Shown: positions 1 to 7,162, counted from the stretch's first letter. The stretch is 64,000 nt of DNA from Tenacibaculum sp. Bg11-29 (GCF_002836595.1 NZ_PJBB01000003.1:1177001-1241000); one strand, 5' to 3'. Made by a program: numbers and translations. The notes: a model not told the origin generated them from the sequence alone.

Positions 1-441
1 TCTACTTCCTTTCAGAATATCACCACTAAATTTAAATACGGTAGGAATTGCGTTTCTATTATTTCCGTACCCTAATAATTGTAATATGGTTCCAGAGTTT
101 TTGCCACGTATTGAATCTGTTTTTACCCAAGCAGACAATTCTATTTTTGATTTTCTTTTAATTTTAATAGGTATGTATATAGATATTTTTGCGTGAGTAG
201 TAGTTTGACTTAAACCTTTTATACAAATACTTCTATTACCGTTCATAAACTCTGATGAATCGAAGTTTATTTGATAGTTTTTATCTTTCCGGAACACTAA
301 ATGAGGGTCTGAATCGTCTAATTCTTCGCCTTCAAAACTAAACAAGTTAGAATTGAACATGGGTTGGCAAACTGGCTGAGTATTTTGACTAAAAATTAAA
401 TTTGAAATTAGTAAAAATGTTATTAGCGAAATGTTTCTCAT
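1..441 (-). CDS. Exported protein, 3' end cut off by the window edge
   Basis: The reading frame is open from an ATG at 441 to the window edge, giving the first 147 residues. It begins with a clear signal peptide (Met-Arg, then a hydrophobic stretch ending near Phe-Ser-Gln at residues 18-20). The following ~120 residues alternate polar and hydrophobic positions in the manner of a beta-sandwich (jelly-roll, carbohydrate-binding-like) domain, with phrases such as IELSAWVKTDS that are common in such modules placed before a catalytic domain. I do not recognise the family, and the part that would define its activity lies outside the window. It is separated by about 240 bp from the arsenosugar cluster and is probably a separate unit. 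Confidence 0.7.
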   Translation of the reverse strand, partial: MRNISLITFLLISNLIFSQNTQPVCQPMFNSNLFSFEGEELDDSDPHLVFRKDKNYQINFDSSEFMNGNRSICIKGLSQTTTHAKISIYIPIKIKRKSKIELSAWVKTDSIRGKNSGTILQLLGYGNNRNAIPTVFKFSGDILKGSR

Positions 442-630
442 GTTTTTTTGCCAACAAGAAAGTCTAATTAATTTTATTTTGCCCAATAATTTTATTTCTT
501 AACAAAAAAATATAATTAACAAAGAATTTTTATGCTGATTTCTTAAATTATTCCCAATTTTATTTATATATAGAATTGCAATTTGTCATATCACCAGTAA
601 ACAAATTAATAATCAAGCTAAATCTACTCA

Positions 631-659
631 ATAAAAAACCCTCACATTTTGTGAGGGTT
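631..659 (-). terminator. Rho-independent terminator after arsM
   Basis: A perfect 10-bp stem (AACCCTCACA / TGTGAGGGTT, loop of 3) is followed on the minus strand by a T-rich run. It lies 25 bp past the arsM stop and closes the arsenosugar cluster. Confidence 0.85.
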
Positions 660-683
660 CATTATTTCTAGCTTTACTTATTC

Positions 684-1652
684 TTAGCAACATCCACCAC
701 CATCATAATGATAGGTAGATTCAGAAAAGAAAATATCATCTCTACCAAGCGCTTTTAAAGCAGCCGCAGTTTTATCACAAATAGCCAAAGGCTGATTTTT
801 TAACAAAGTATGCCCTTCACCATCATCAAAATAATCTTCATCACCATAATAAATAGCAGCTTTACCTGTAAATATACAAGGACCATCTGCCGGCATAGGA
901 TCTTTAATTGCTGCAACTTCAATTGATTCTATGTAAATCAATTCATCAGTAGGGTAATTCTTAGGGTCTAAAATCCTGTAAGGCTTTCTAGCTCTAATTT
1001 CTATAGTTCCGAAACCAGCATCAGTCAAAGCTTTTACATAATCAGCAATCGATAAACTTCCGCTTAAACACAAAGCACGTAAACGTTCGTCGTTACGTAA
1101 TTCATCATTCATTGGTTGTTCACAAGTAGGATCGCTCATTACTAATTTACCGTGAGGTTTTAAGACGCGATACATCTCAGCAATTGCTTTCTTTAAATCA
1201 TCAGATTTAAAAATATTAAATAAACAGTTTTGAGCGGCTACATCAATCGAGTTGTCTTCAACAGGCAACGCCATTGCATCACCTTTACGTAAATCAACAA
1301 AATCGCTTTTAAACCAATCATTTTGTTCTTCAGCAACTTTAAAGTTTTTGCGAGATGCTTCTAGCATTTCATCAACTACATCTAAACCTATTACACCACT
1401 TTTATTTCTGTTGAAATAAGCGAATTGTAATAATTCCATTCCACCACCAACACCTACGTATAACATTTTAGGATTGTTGGTTAAATCACGTGCATGTACT
1501 GTAGAACCACAACCGTAGTTCATTTCTTGCATGATTTTCGGAATTTTTAAACCTGGTAATTCCCAAATAGGATTCGTGGTACAACATAAGCCAACATCTG
1601 GTGTTAAAGCTGCTTCTTTGTATACGTTATGTGTAGTTTCTAAATAACTCAT
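684..1652 (-). CDS. arsM: Arsenosugar-type arsenite S-adenosylmethionine methyltransferase ArsM
   Basis: This enzyme methylates trivalent arsenic stepwise using S-adenosylmethionine, in the cytoplasm. A class I methyltransferase fold is visible: the glycine-rich SAM loop VGVGGGMELL near residues 66-75, an acidic strand end at GLDVVDEML, and motif KLVMSDPTCE near 170. Cysteines fit arsenic binding: Cys23-Cys24, Cys48, the Cys after SDPT, and a C-terminal Gly-Gly-Gly-Cys-Cys. At 322 aa it is shorter than the classical ~350-aa ArsM enzymes and matches the variant found with ArsS radical SAM proteins. It is the last gene of the cluster, 3 bp after the DoxX gene and just before a terminator. In the known pathway its product, dimethylarsenite, is the substrate of ArsS (encoded at 4489-5544). 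Family assignment is strong; substrate use is inferred from family and context. Confidence 0.9.
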   Translation of the reverse strand: MSYLETTHNVYKEAALTPDVGLCCTTNPIWELPGLKIPKIMQEMNYGCGSTVHARDLTNNPKMLYVGVGGGMELLQFAYFNRNKSGVIGLDVVDEMLEASRKNFKVAEEQNDWFKSDFVDLRKGDAMALPVEDNSIDVAAQNCLFNIFKSDDLKKAIAEMYRVLKPHGKLVMSDPTCEQPMNDELRNDERLRALCLSGSLSIADYVKALTDAGFGTIEIRARKPYRILDPKNYPTDELIYIESIEVAAIKDPMPADGPCIFTGKAAIYYGDEDYFDDGEGHTLLKNQPLAICDKTAAALKALGRDDIFFSESTYHYDGGGCC

Positions 1653-1655
1653 GTT

Positions 1656-2078
1656 TTACTTTTTTAATTTTCTACGGATTAGATTATCAATAGAATAAAT
1701 GTCTAAATTTCTTGGTAATAATAGTAATGGTATTAAAAGAGCTGTTCTGTACATTACATGCGATAAATCCCAGATAGGTTCTTTTAGTCCGTGCCCTATA
1801 GTAACAATAACTAAAACGGAAGCTAAAGCATATAATGCGTAATTTGTTTTTAAACCAATAATTAATAATAAACCTGCAATTAGTTCAATTAACGAAGTAT
1901 AATATGCTGTGATTAATAATAGAAAATCGGGTAATAAATCTGAATAACTACTTAGAAAAAAGTTTTTATATACGTTCTCTAACCCGAATTTAAATACTTT
2001 TCCAAATCCTTGAAAAAAGAATACAAACCCTAATAATAATCGCATTATTAATACAGCTACTTGTTGATTTTTTTGCAC
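1656..2078 (-). CDS. DoxX-like small integral membrane protein
   Basis: A 140-aa protein with four predicted transmembrane segments and the DoxX signature near the N-terminus (RLLLGFVFFFQGFGKVFKFG) followed by an ELIAGLLLIIG helix. DoxX-family proteins are inner-membrane proteins, some linked to quinone or thiol redox chemistry; none of that can be read here directly. The GTG start overlaps the stop codon of the purine-nucleoside phosphorylase gene by one base (TAGTG), and the gene ends 3 bp before arsM, so it is translationally coupled within the arsenosugar cluster. A role in redox handling or membrane passage of arsenicals is only a guess. Confidence 0.8.
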   Translation of the reverse strand: MQKNQQVAVLIMRLLLGFVFFFQGFGKVFKFGLENVYKNFFLSSYSDLLPDFLLLITAYYTSLIELIAGLLLIIGLKTNYALYALASVLVIVTIGHGLKEPIWDLSHVMYRTALLIPLLLLPRNLDIYSIDNLIRRKLKK

Positions 2079-2893
2079 TATAATTGTTTTATTAATTCTT
2101 TAAATAATATAATCATCTTGGGCTCTGCTTTTCCGGCGACAGCTATTATTTCGGCAATATCTACAGGATGTAAATTTTTTGGGTCACATTCATCTGTTAA
2201 TACAGAGATTGCAGCACACGATAAATTTAATTGTTTTGCAACGATAACTTCTGGTACCGTACTCATACCAACAGCATCAGCTTCTAATATTTGAAGCATT
2301 CTATATTCTGCTCTAGTTTCTAATTGCGGACCAACAACACTTGCATACATACCTTCATGTAACTGTATGTCGTTTTGTTGTGCTATATCTTTCAAAAAAG
2401 TATTTATTTTTTTAGAATAAGGTTCTAGCATGTCAGCAAATATATTTCCAAAGTCATTTGCTCCTTTAAAAGCTAAAGGCGAACCACCTTGTAAATTCAA
2501 ATGATCTTCAAGTAACATTAAATCTCCTTTTTTATAAGATAAATTAATTGCACCAGCAGCATTAGAAATTAATAGGGTAGAGATACCTAAATTATGCATG
2601 GTTCTAATTCCGTAAGTAACTTCCCAAAGGTTATACCCTTCATAAACATGAAAACGACCAGACATTACAATAACCTTTTTACCTGATAATGTTCCGTAAA
2701 TTAATTTCCCTGAATGAAACTCTACAGTTGCTTGTGGAAAATTAGGGATATCAGCATATGCTATTTCTTTTTCTATTTCAATCTCGTTAACCAATTTACC
2801 TAAGCCAGTTCCTAATACAATTCCTATTTGTGGATTTGTAATTCCGTTTGATTTAAGAAAATCTGTAGTTTCTTGTAATTGTTGTTTTTTCAT
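2078..2893 (-). CDS. Purine-nucleoside phosphorylase (PNP I, trimeric type)
   Basis: A full-length 271-aa member of the inosine/guanosine-type purine-nucleoside phosphorylases, which split a purine nucleoside with phosphate into base and ribose 1-phosphate. Visible motifs are the N-terminal GIVLGTGLGKLV phosphate loop, MSGRFHVYEGY, the LLISNAAGAIN segment, and the C-terminal VGMSTVPEV region, all in family order. It lies between a glycosyltransferase gene and DoxX in the arsenosugar cluster. ArsS makes a 5'-deoxy-5'-dimethylarsinoyl adenosine, so a phosphorylase that removes the adenine is the logical next step. That link is inferred from position; the enzyme could also serve ordinary purine salvage. 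Its upstream gap to the glycosyltransferase gene holds a large inverted repeat. Confidence 0.9.
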   Translation of the reverse strand: MKKQQLQETTDFLKSNGITNPQIGIVLGTGLGKLVNEIEIEKEIAYADIPNFPQATVEFHSGKLIYGTLSGKKVIVMSGRFHVYEGYNLWEVTYGIRTMHNLGISTLLISNAAGAINLSYKKGDLMLLEDHLNLQGGSPLAFKGANDFGNIFADMLEPYSKKINTFLKDIAQQNDIQLHEGMYASVVGPQLETRAEYRMLQILEADAVGMSTVPEVIVAKQLNLSCAAISVLTDECDPKNLHPVDIAEIIAVAGKAEPKMIILFKELIKQL

Positions 2894-2896
2894 TTT

Positions 2897-2956
2897 TGTC
2901 TGGTCGAGCGCAGTCGAGATCTATAGTATAACCTCTCGACTGCGCTCGAGAAGACA
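2897..2956. repeat. Dispersed repeat pair forming a large inverted repeat (copy A)
   Basis: Two 24-nt arms (2897-2920 and 2933-2956) are near-perfect reverse complements around a 12-nt loop and share the core GAGCGCAGTCGA. It fills the gap between the phosphorylase and glycosyltransferase genes. Related copies lie at 5554-5578 and 58237-58264. Confidence 0.85.
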
Positions 2957-2960
2957 TTTA

Positions 2961-3563
2961 TTATTTTAAAAATTGTTGAAATGCTGAATGGTTTTCAATG
3001 TCTTCAAATACGTCAACATCATTCAGTTCTTCTAACAAATGTACGGTTACTTTTTGTAAATTATTTAAGGTGTCTCTTCTTACAGTTGCCGTTCCCCATT
3101 CTTTATTTTTAAAAACAGCAGCGTGCATTTTTTTCATTCCCAGTAAATAATACCCACCATCTTCTGCGGGGCCAATCACAACATCGTTCGTGTTTAACTT
3201 CTCAAAAGCATTTTCAATAATTGCTGGAGTTAAATCATACAAATCACTACCAATAATTAGTACTTTGTCGTAGTTTTCATCAAAAGAATTTTGAAAAGCA
3301 TTTTGCATTCTAATACCTAAATCTTCTCCTTTTTGTTGGTGTTTTTGATAAATTTCTTTATTCCAGATATCATTATCTCGAATTTTCACTGAATAATATA
3401 CGGCTTTGTCACAACTTAAATTAGCAGTAATTTCTTTCGTTTTATCTAATAAAAACTTATAAATAGTTAAAGCAGTTTCATCTCCAACTGTTTTTGCTAA
3501 ACGAGTTTTAGCTTTCCCTAATTCAGGGTTCCTAGTGAAAACTAGTAGTAAGTTTTTACTCAT
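2961..3563 (-). CDS. TIGR04282 / DUF2064 glycosyltransferase of arsenosugar clusters
   Basis: A 200-aa GT-A-like protein. The N-terminus LLLVFTRNPELGKAKTRLA resembles the nucleotide-binding start of nucleotidyltransferases and small glycosyltransferases, the middle carries IIGSDLYDLTP (metal-binding Asp region), and GPAEDGGYYLLGM is the conserved DUF2064 motif. The family is repeatedly found with ArsM and ArsS and is named for arsenosugar biosynthesis. It overlaps the rhodanese gene upstream by 8 bp. In the pathway it would act after removal of adenine, either coupling the arsenoribose to an aglycone or activating it. The fold is as close to sugar-phosphate nucleotidyltransferases as to glycosyltransferases, so the exact reaction is open. 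Confidence 0.85.
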   Translation of the reverse strand: MSKNLLLVFTRNPELGKAKTRLAKTVGDETALTIYKFLLDKTKEITANLSCDKAVYYSVKIRDNDIWNKEIYQKHQQKGEDLGIRMQNAFQNSFDENYDKVLIIGSDLYDLTPAIIENAFEKLNTNDVVIGPAEDGGYYLLGMKKMHAAVFKNKEWGTATVRRDTLNNLQKVTVHLLEELNDVDVFEDIENHSAFQQFLK

Positions 3564-4050
3564 AAATTTTTTCTCCTTTTAAGAGCCATTTGCTCCATTC
3601 TTTATTAAAAGTATGTACTTTGTTAGTTGGGTTATTTTTACTGTTTACTACAGTATTGTTTTTATTCTTCCATTCAAAAATACCACCATATAAATTGTAA
3701 ACATTTGTGTATCCTGCCTTTTTAAGACCTTCAGCAACATCTTCTGAGCGAATACCTAAAGAACAGTATACTACTATTTTGCTGTTTTTATCACTAGGAA
3801 GAATTTTTATAGTTTTAGTAATGCTAAAATTATCGTAACCAACACAAATAGCATTTTGTAAATGACTTACTTTAAACTCCTTTTGCTCACGAGCATCTAA
3901 TAAAATAACATTAGCAGTAATTTTTTGCAAGCTATCAACAAAAATATAAGGAATCGTTTCTGTATTATGTTTCTTTAATAATTGTTTTAAATTCTTTTGT
4001 GAGAAAGAGTTTAAAGAAATCAGTAAAAAAAAGAAAATAAACTTATTCAT
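3556..4050 (-). CDS. Exported rhodanese-like domain protein
   Basis: A 164-aa protein with a signal peptide (residues 1-18, ending SFSQ) and one rhodanese domain. The domain shows the CH2A motif LDAREQKEF at residues 51-59 and the active-site loop starting at Cys96 (CSLGIRS), followed by GYTNVYNLYGGIFEW, a classical C-terminal rhodanese motif. The catalytic cysteine is intact, so sulfur or thiol transfer, or possibly arsenic-species handling, is possible in the periplasm. It lies between the unknown 141-aa gene (4 bp gap) and the glycosyltransferase gene (8-bp overlap), which ties it to the arsenosugar operon. Its natural substrate cannot be read from sequence. Confidence 0.85.
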   Translation of the reverse strand: MNKFIFFFLLISLNSFSQKNLKQLLKKHNTETIPYIFVDSLQKITANVILLDAREQKEFKVSHLQNAICVGYDNFSITKTIKILPSDKNSKIVVYCSLGIRSEDVAEGLKKAGYTNVYNLYGGIFEWKNKNNTVVNSKNNPTNKVHTFNKEWSKWLLKGEKIYE

Positions 4051-4054
4051 TAGG

Positions 4055-4480
4055 TTATATTAAGTTTTTATTAAACTCAATATTATAATCTTCAAAAGCT
4101 ATATTGTTTTTACATCCATCTATTAAGCAAAATGTTATATGTGAAATATGTTCAGTCCAATTTTCAAGTTGTTTAATTTGTTCAGATGTTATTAAACTAT
4201 TAATTTGTAAGATTCCTTCTGAATTAATAGCCCATGTTTTAGTTAAATGGCAAATTCCCCATATAGATGATATAATATCTTTTCTGATATTATTATGAGA
4301 GAATTCATCGGAAAGGACATGCAATGCATTTACTATTTTATGAAAGTTATCTTCAGATAACTTAGTATTAAAAGGACGTAACATACCAATGAATCCATTT
4401 TCCCATTTTGGATTTTCAATATCTAAGTGCGCTCCACTTTGAAATAATAATTCTTCTATTGCTGCTTGTTCGTGATTCAT
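4055..4480 (-). CDS. Unknown 141-aa cytoplasmic protein in the arsenosugar cluster
   Basis: I do not recognise this protein. The ATG at 4480 is preferred because it starts 8 bp after the arsS stop; an in-frame upstream ATG at 4510 would overlap the arsS coding end and adds ten residues unlike the rest. It has no signal peptide or membrane segment and looks mainly alpha-helical. It contains Trp-rich short motifs (NPKWENGF, SSIWGICH, LENWTEH) and three cysteines spread through the chain. It sits between arsS and the exported rhodanese with tiny gaps, so it is very likely co-transcribed. Confidence 0.75.
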   Translation of the reverse strand: MNHEQAAIEELLFQSGAHLDIENPKWENGFIGMLRPFNTKLSEDNFHKIVNALHVLSDEFSHNNIRKDIISSIWGICHLTKTWAINSEGILQINSLITSEQIKQLENWTEHISHITFCLIDGCKNNIAFEDYNIEFNKNLI

Positions 4481-4488
4481 ATGAGAAG

Positions 4489-5544
4489 TTAAGCGACAAC
4501 ACCTTGGCAACTACTACCGGCACCAGCAGTACAACCATAGCAGTGTTGATTTATAATAATATTTCTGTTTTGTAATAACTCTTCATTGTATTCAGAGATA
4601 TGTGTAGCTTTACTAGCAACTTTTAAATTTAACATTTGGTTAAAATCGCAATCGTATAAATTACCATCCCAACTTACTGAAAGGGTATTTGTACACATTA
4701 CACTTGCTACTGCTGTAGGGTTGTAAGCTTCAACTAAAGCATACATATAATCTTCGTAATTTTCTGAAGCAATTAAATAATCTAAAAAACGACTAATTGG
4801 CAAATTTGTTATTGCAAACAAATTATGAAAAGCGATGTTAAAATCATCTTTCAAAGCTTTTTTAAAATCATTTTCTAAAGCCATTTGATCTCCTGGTAAA
4901 AATGCTCCTGAAGGATTGTAAACCAAATCTAATTTTAAGTCAGAACCTTCAACACCATAACCTACTTCGTTTAGCATTTGTAATGCTTTAATAGATTTAT
5001 CAAAAACACCATCACCACGTTGTTTATCAGTCTTCCCTTTAGTCCAATGTGGCATTGAAGAAACTACATGAACATTGTGTTTCTTGAAAAATTCTGGTAA
5101 ATCGTAATACTTTTTATTTGCTCGTATAATTGTTAAGTTAGAACGAACAATAAAATCTTTAACACCAGCTTTAGAAGCTTCTTCAACAAACCATCTAAAA
5201 TTAGGATTCATTTCAGGTGCGCCACCAGTTAAATCTAACGTATGTGCGCCAGTTTTTCCAATAACATCTAAACACTGCTGCATGGTTTCAACTGTCATAA
5301 TCTCTTTACGATCAGGTCCGGCATCAACATGGCAGTGCGCGCAAACTTGGTTACACATATAGCCTAAGTTAATTTGTAAAATTTCTAACTTCTTCGGACG
5401 TAAAGGAAATTGATTTGTTTCCTTTATTTTTTTTGCAAATGTAGGTAGTTCCCCATCAGCAAAAATTCCGTTAGATAAAATTTCTAATTGACGTTGTGTA
5501 TTTGCTAAGTCGTTATTTCTTGCTAAAAGCGATTTTTTCATCAT
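4489..5544 (-). CDS. arsS: Arsenosugar biosynthesis radical SAM protein ArsS
   Basis: A 351-aa radical SAM enzyme. The [4Fe-4S] cluster motif is Cys64-x3-Cys68-x2-Cys71 (CNQVCAHC), followed by DLTGGAPEMNP, the GGE-like SAM-contact motif of the family. The C-terminal half is DUF3641, with further cysteines near residues 283 and 298 and a final CYGCTAGAGSSC motif (Cys335, Cys338, Cys346) characteristic of ArsS. Some relatives carry selenocysteine in this family; here all codons are Cys. The known reaction joins a 5'-deoxyadenosyl group from SAM to dimethylarsenite, giving the arsenic-carbon bond of arsenosugars. It is preceded by a 138-bp gap with a repeat and hairpin, and followed closely by five tightly packed genes ending in arsM. 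Confidence 0.93.
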   Translation of the reverse strand: MMKKSLLARNNDLANTQRQLEILSNGIFADGELPTFAKKIKETNQFPLRPKKLEILQINLGYMCNQVCAHCHVDAGPDRKEIMTVETMQQCLDVIGKTGAHTLDLTGGAPEMNPNFRWFVEEASKAGVKDFIVRSNLTIIRANKKYYDLPEFFKKHNVHVVSSMPHWTKGKTDKQRGDGVFDKSIKALQMLNEVGYGVEGSDLKLDLVYNPSGAFLPGDQMALENDFKKALKDDFNIAFHNLFAITNLPISRFLDYLIASENYEDYMYALVEAYNPTAVASVMCTNTLSVSWDGNLYDCDFNQMLNLKVASKATHISEYNEELLQNRNIIINQHCYGCTAGAGSSCQGVVA

Positions 5545-5553
5545 CTAAACTTC

Positions 5554-5578
5554 TGTCTGGTTGAGCGTAGTCGAAACC
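5554..5578. repeat. Dispersed repeat, single arm (copy B)
   Basis: A 25-bp stretch matches the left arm of copy A with a few changes (core TTGAGCGTAGTCGAA). A decayed second arm may be the GCTGCGCT at about 5599-5606. It lies between the peroxidase-like gene and arsS. Confidence 0.75.
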
Positions 5579-5649
5579 TTATTAATAACCGTTCCTAAGC
5601 TGCGCTTTAATTTTCAATAATATCTCATTAAATATTATTGAAGTTCTAA

Positions 5650-5674
5650 GAGTTTCTAATAAAACTAGAAACTC
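5650..5674 (-). promoter_or_regulatory. Intra-operon hairpin
   Basis: A perfect 9-bp stem (GAGTTTCTA / TAGAAACTC) with a 7-nt loop lies 8 bp past the peroxidase-like gene. It lacks a good T-run, so it may be an mRNA-stabilising or attenuating hairpin rather than a full terminator. Confidence 0.5.
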
Positions 5675-5682
5675 ATTATTTA

Positions 5683-6018
5683 TTACATTTCAAGTTTATT
5701 CACTTTGTTCATCATTTGAACTCCATGAACTAAAGTTGCTCCACTCTTTATAGCGGCACCAACATGAAGCGCTTCCATCATTTCTTCTTTCGTAATTCCA
5801 CGTTCTAAACCATCCTTTGTATAGGCATCTATACAATAAGGGCATTGTTCAGTATGGGCAACGGCTAAGGCAATTAAGCTTTTTTCACGAGCAGTTAATG
5901 CGCCTTCTTCAAATACTTTTCCGTAATAATCAAAGAACTTGTTTCCAAGTTCTTCATTCCATTCTGTTATTTTTCCGAATTTACGTAAGTCGGCAGGGTC
6001 GTAGTATGTTTTTGACAT
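5683..6018 (-). CDS. Arsenosugar-associated peroxidase-like (AhpD/CMD family) protein
   Basis: A 111-aa carboxymuconolactone-decarboxylase/AhpD-fold protein. The redox motif is Cys59-Pro-Tyr-Cys62 inside HTEQCPYCIDAYTKDG, followed by the usual EEMMEALHVGAAIKSGATLVHG helix. AhpD relatives use such a CxxC pair for thiol-dependent peroxide reduction; the histidine normally found four residues after the second Cys is replaced by Tyr66 here. A named subfamily of these proteins co-occurs with ArsM/ArsS, so arsenic redox (for example keeping the arsenical trivalent) is a reasonable inference. It is 63 bp downstream of the DUF547 gene and 138 bp upstream of arsS. Confidence 0.85.
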   Translation of the reverse strand: MSKTYYDPADLRKFGKITEWNEELGNKFFDYYGKVFEEGALTAREKSLIALAVAHTEQCPYCIDAYTKDGLERGITKEEMMEALHVGAAIKSGATLVHGVQMMNKVNKLEM

Positions 6019-6081
6019 GTATTCTTTTTAAGTTAAAAAGTAAAAGTACAAATTGTTTTAAAAATTATTAGAGCAATACGG

Positions 6082-6789
6082 CTATTTACCGTTTAAACTC
6101 CAATCGTATTTTAAAAAACTGATTTTTGCTTTTTCATCTATTTTGGTAGCTGAGTACTTATTAAGAAAGTTTATTAATGAACCTTTTTTAGTAAAATCTC
6201 CTTTAAACCATTTAAAAATCTTTGAAAGTTCTAATTTGTTTTCTGATATTTTATTTCTCTTAGGATCGTTAATAAATTTCTTAATTAGCATATCTGTTTT
6301 GCGTTCGTAATTAGCTTCTGTAAAAGCAAAGTTTCCTAGTTGAGGGCAAGAACCTGAAGCACAGTTTACACCAACATGAATTTTAGGGTCATTAAAATAT
6401 TTACGTAAAATTTTATGCTCTATATGGTTTAGTGTATGTGTTTTACCTCCAATTTTTGCAAATGGAATGTTCCAAGCATCTTTTCCTTTTTGTTTGATTT
6501 TTAAAATGCTTTTAATAGGGTAGTTGTTTAGTATAATTTTTAAGGTATATGCATTATATGCATTCACCCAAAAAGCTTTCTTTTTTGTTGCAGACCAGTT
6601 TTTTTGAGGTTTAGTTTTGTTCAGGTAATCTAAGTAAGTGTTTAATTTACTTTCTTCTTTCTTTAAAGCTTTGTAGTTTACGTTGCCTTTAGCACTAACA
6701 TGAGTTTTTAATAAAGAATTTAAAACACTTGTTTGACCAAATGAGTTTAGAAAGAAGGTTAAACTAAATAATAATAATATGTTACGCAT
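6082..6789 (-). CDS. Exported DUF547 protein
   Basis: A 235-aa protein with an N-terminal signal peptide (ends SFGQ at residues 16-19) and a DUF547 domain, recognised from KKAFWVNAYNAYTLKIIL, the SILKIKQKGKDAWNIPF segment, HTLNHIEHKILR and the NCASGSCPQLG motif with two cysteines. DUF547 proteins are widespread and have no settled biochemical role; the fold has been compared with papain-like/transglutaminase proteins, and the conserved Cys and His here would fit. It is the first gene of the arsenosugar cluster in transcription order. Co-transcription is likely from orientation and the 63-bp gap to the next gene, but there may be an extra promoter between them. Confidence 0.8.
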   Translation of the reverse strand: MRNILLLFSLTFFLNSFGQTSVLNSLLKTHVSAKGNVNYKALKKEESKLNTYLDYLNKTKPQKNWSATKKKAFWVNAYNAYTLKIILNNYPIKSILKIKQKGKDAWNIPFAKIGGKTHTLNHIEHKILRKYFNDPKIHVGVNCASGSCPQLGNFAFTEANYERKTDMLIKKFINDPKRNKISENKLELSKIFKWFKGDFTKKGSLINFLNKYSATKIDEKAKISFLKYDWSLNGK

Positions 6790-7008
6790 AGTCTTTTGTT
6801 TTAATCTGATGGTTTAGACGTTAATTTAAGTAATGGATTACAAATAATGTTCCATTTTTTAAAAAGAAAGGCTATTTAATTTTGTAAAGGCATTAATTTA
6901 TTGCTTTTGTTATAGGTATAACTTGTAGATAGATAAAAATAAACAAGGTTAAGTTTATAGAAAAGGGAGCGTTTTAAAAGGAGGGAGAATAACAAATATT
7001 ATTTAAAA

Positions 7009-7041
7009 TAAAAAAACCTTAACAAATAAATGTTAAGGTTT
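7009..7041 (-). terminator. Terminator after the first tRNA-Leu
   Basis: The stem AACCTTAACA / TGTTAAGGTT (7016-7040) is followed on the minus strand by a T-run. It lies directly past the 3' end of the tRNA gene, closing the tRNA Gly-Leu-Leu transcript. Confidence 0.8.
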
Positions 7042-7043
7042 AG

Positions 7044-7127
7044 TACTGAAGGCGGGACTTGAACCCGCACGACCCAAGGGTCATTGGATTTTAAGTCCAA
7101 CGTGTCTACCAATTCCACCACTTCAGC
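7044..7127 (-). tRNA. tRNA-Leu (anticodon TAA), copy 1
   Basis: An 84-nt class II tRNA. The acceptor arm begins GCTGAAG and pairs with CTTCAGT, the D-arm has GGTAGACAC, the anticodon loop is CTTAAAA with anticodon TAA, a long variable arm follows, and the T-arm has GGTTCAAGTCC. CCA is not encoded. It differs from copy 2 by one compensated pair in the variable arm. Confidence 0.95.
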
Positions 7128-7162
7128 TGGTATATGTATATGTTTTTTGACTGCTTTCTTAA

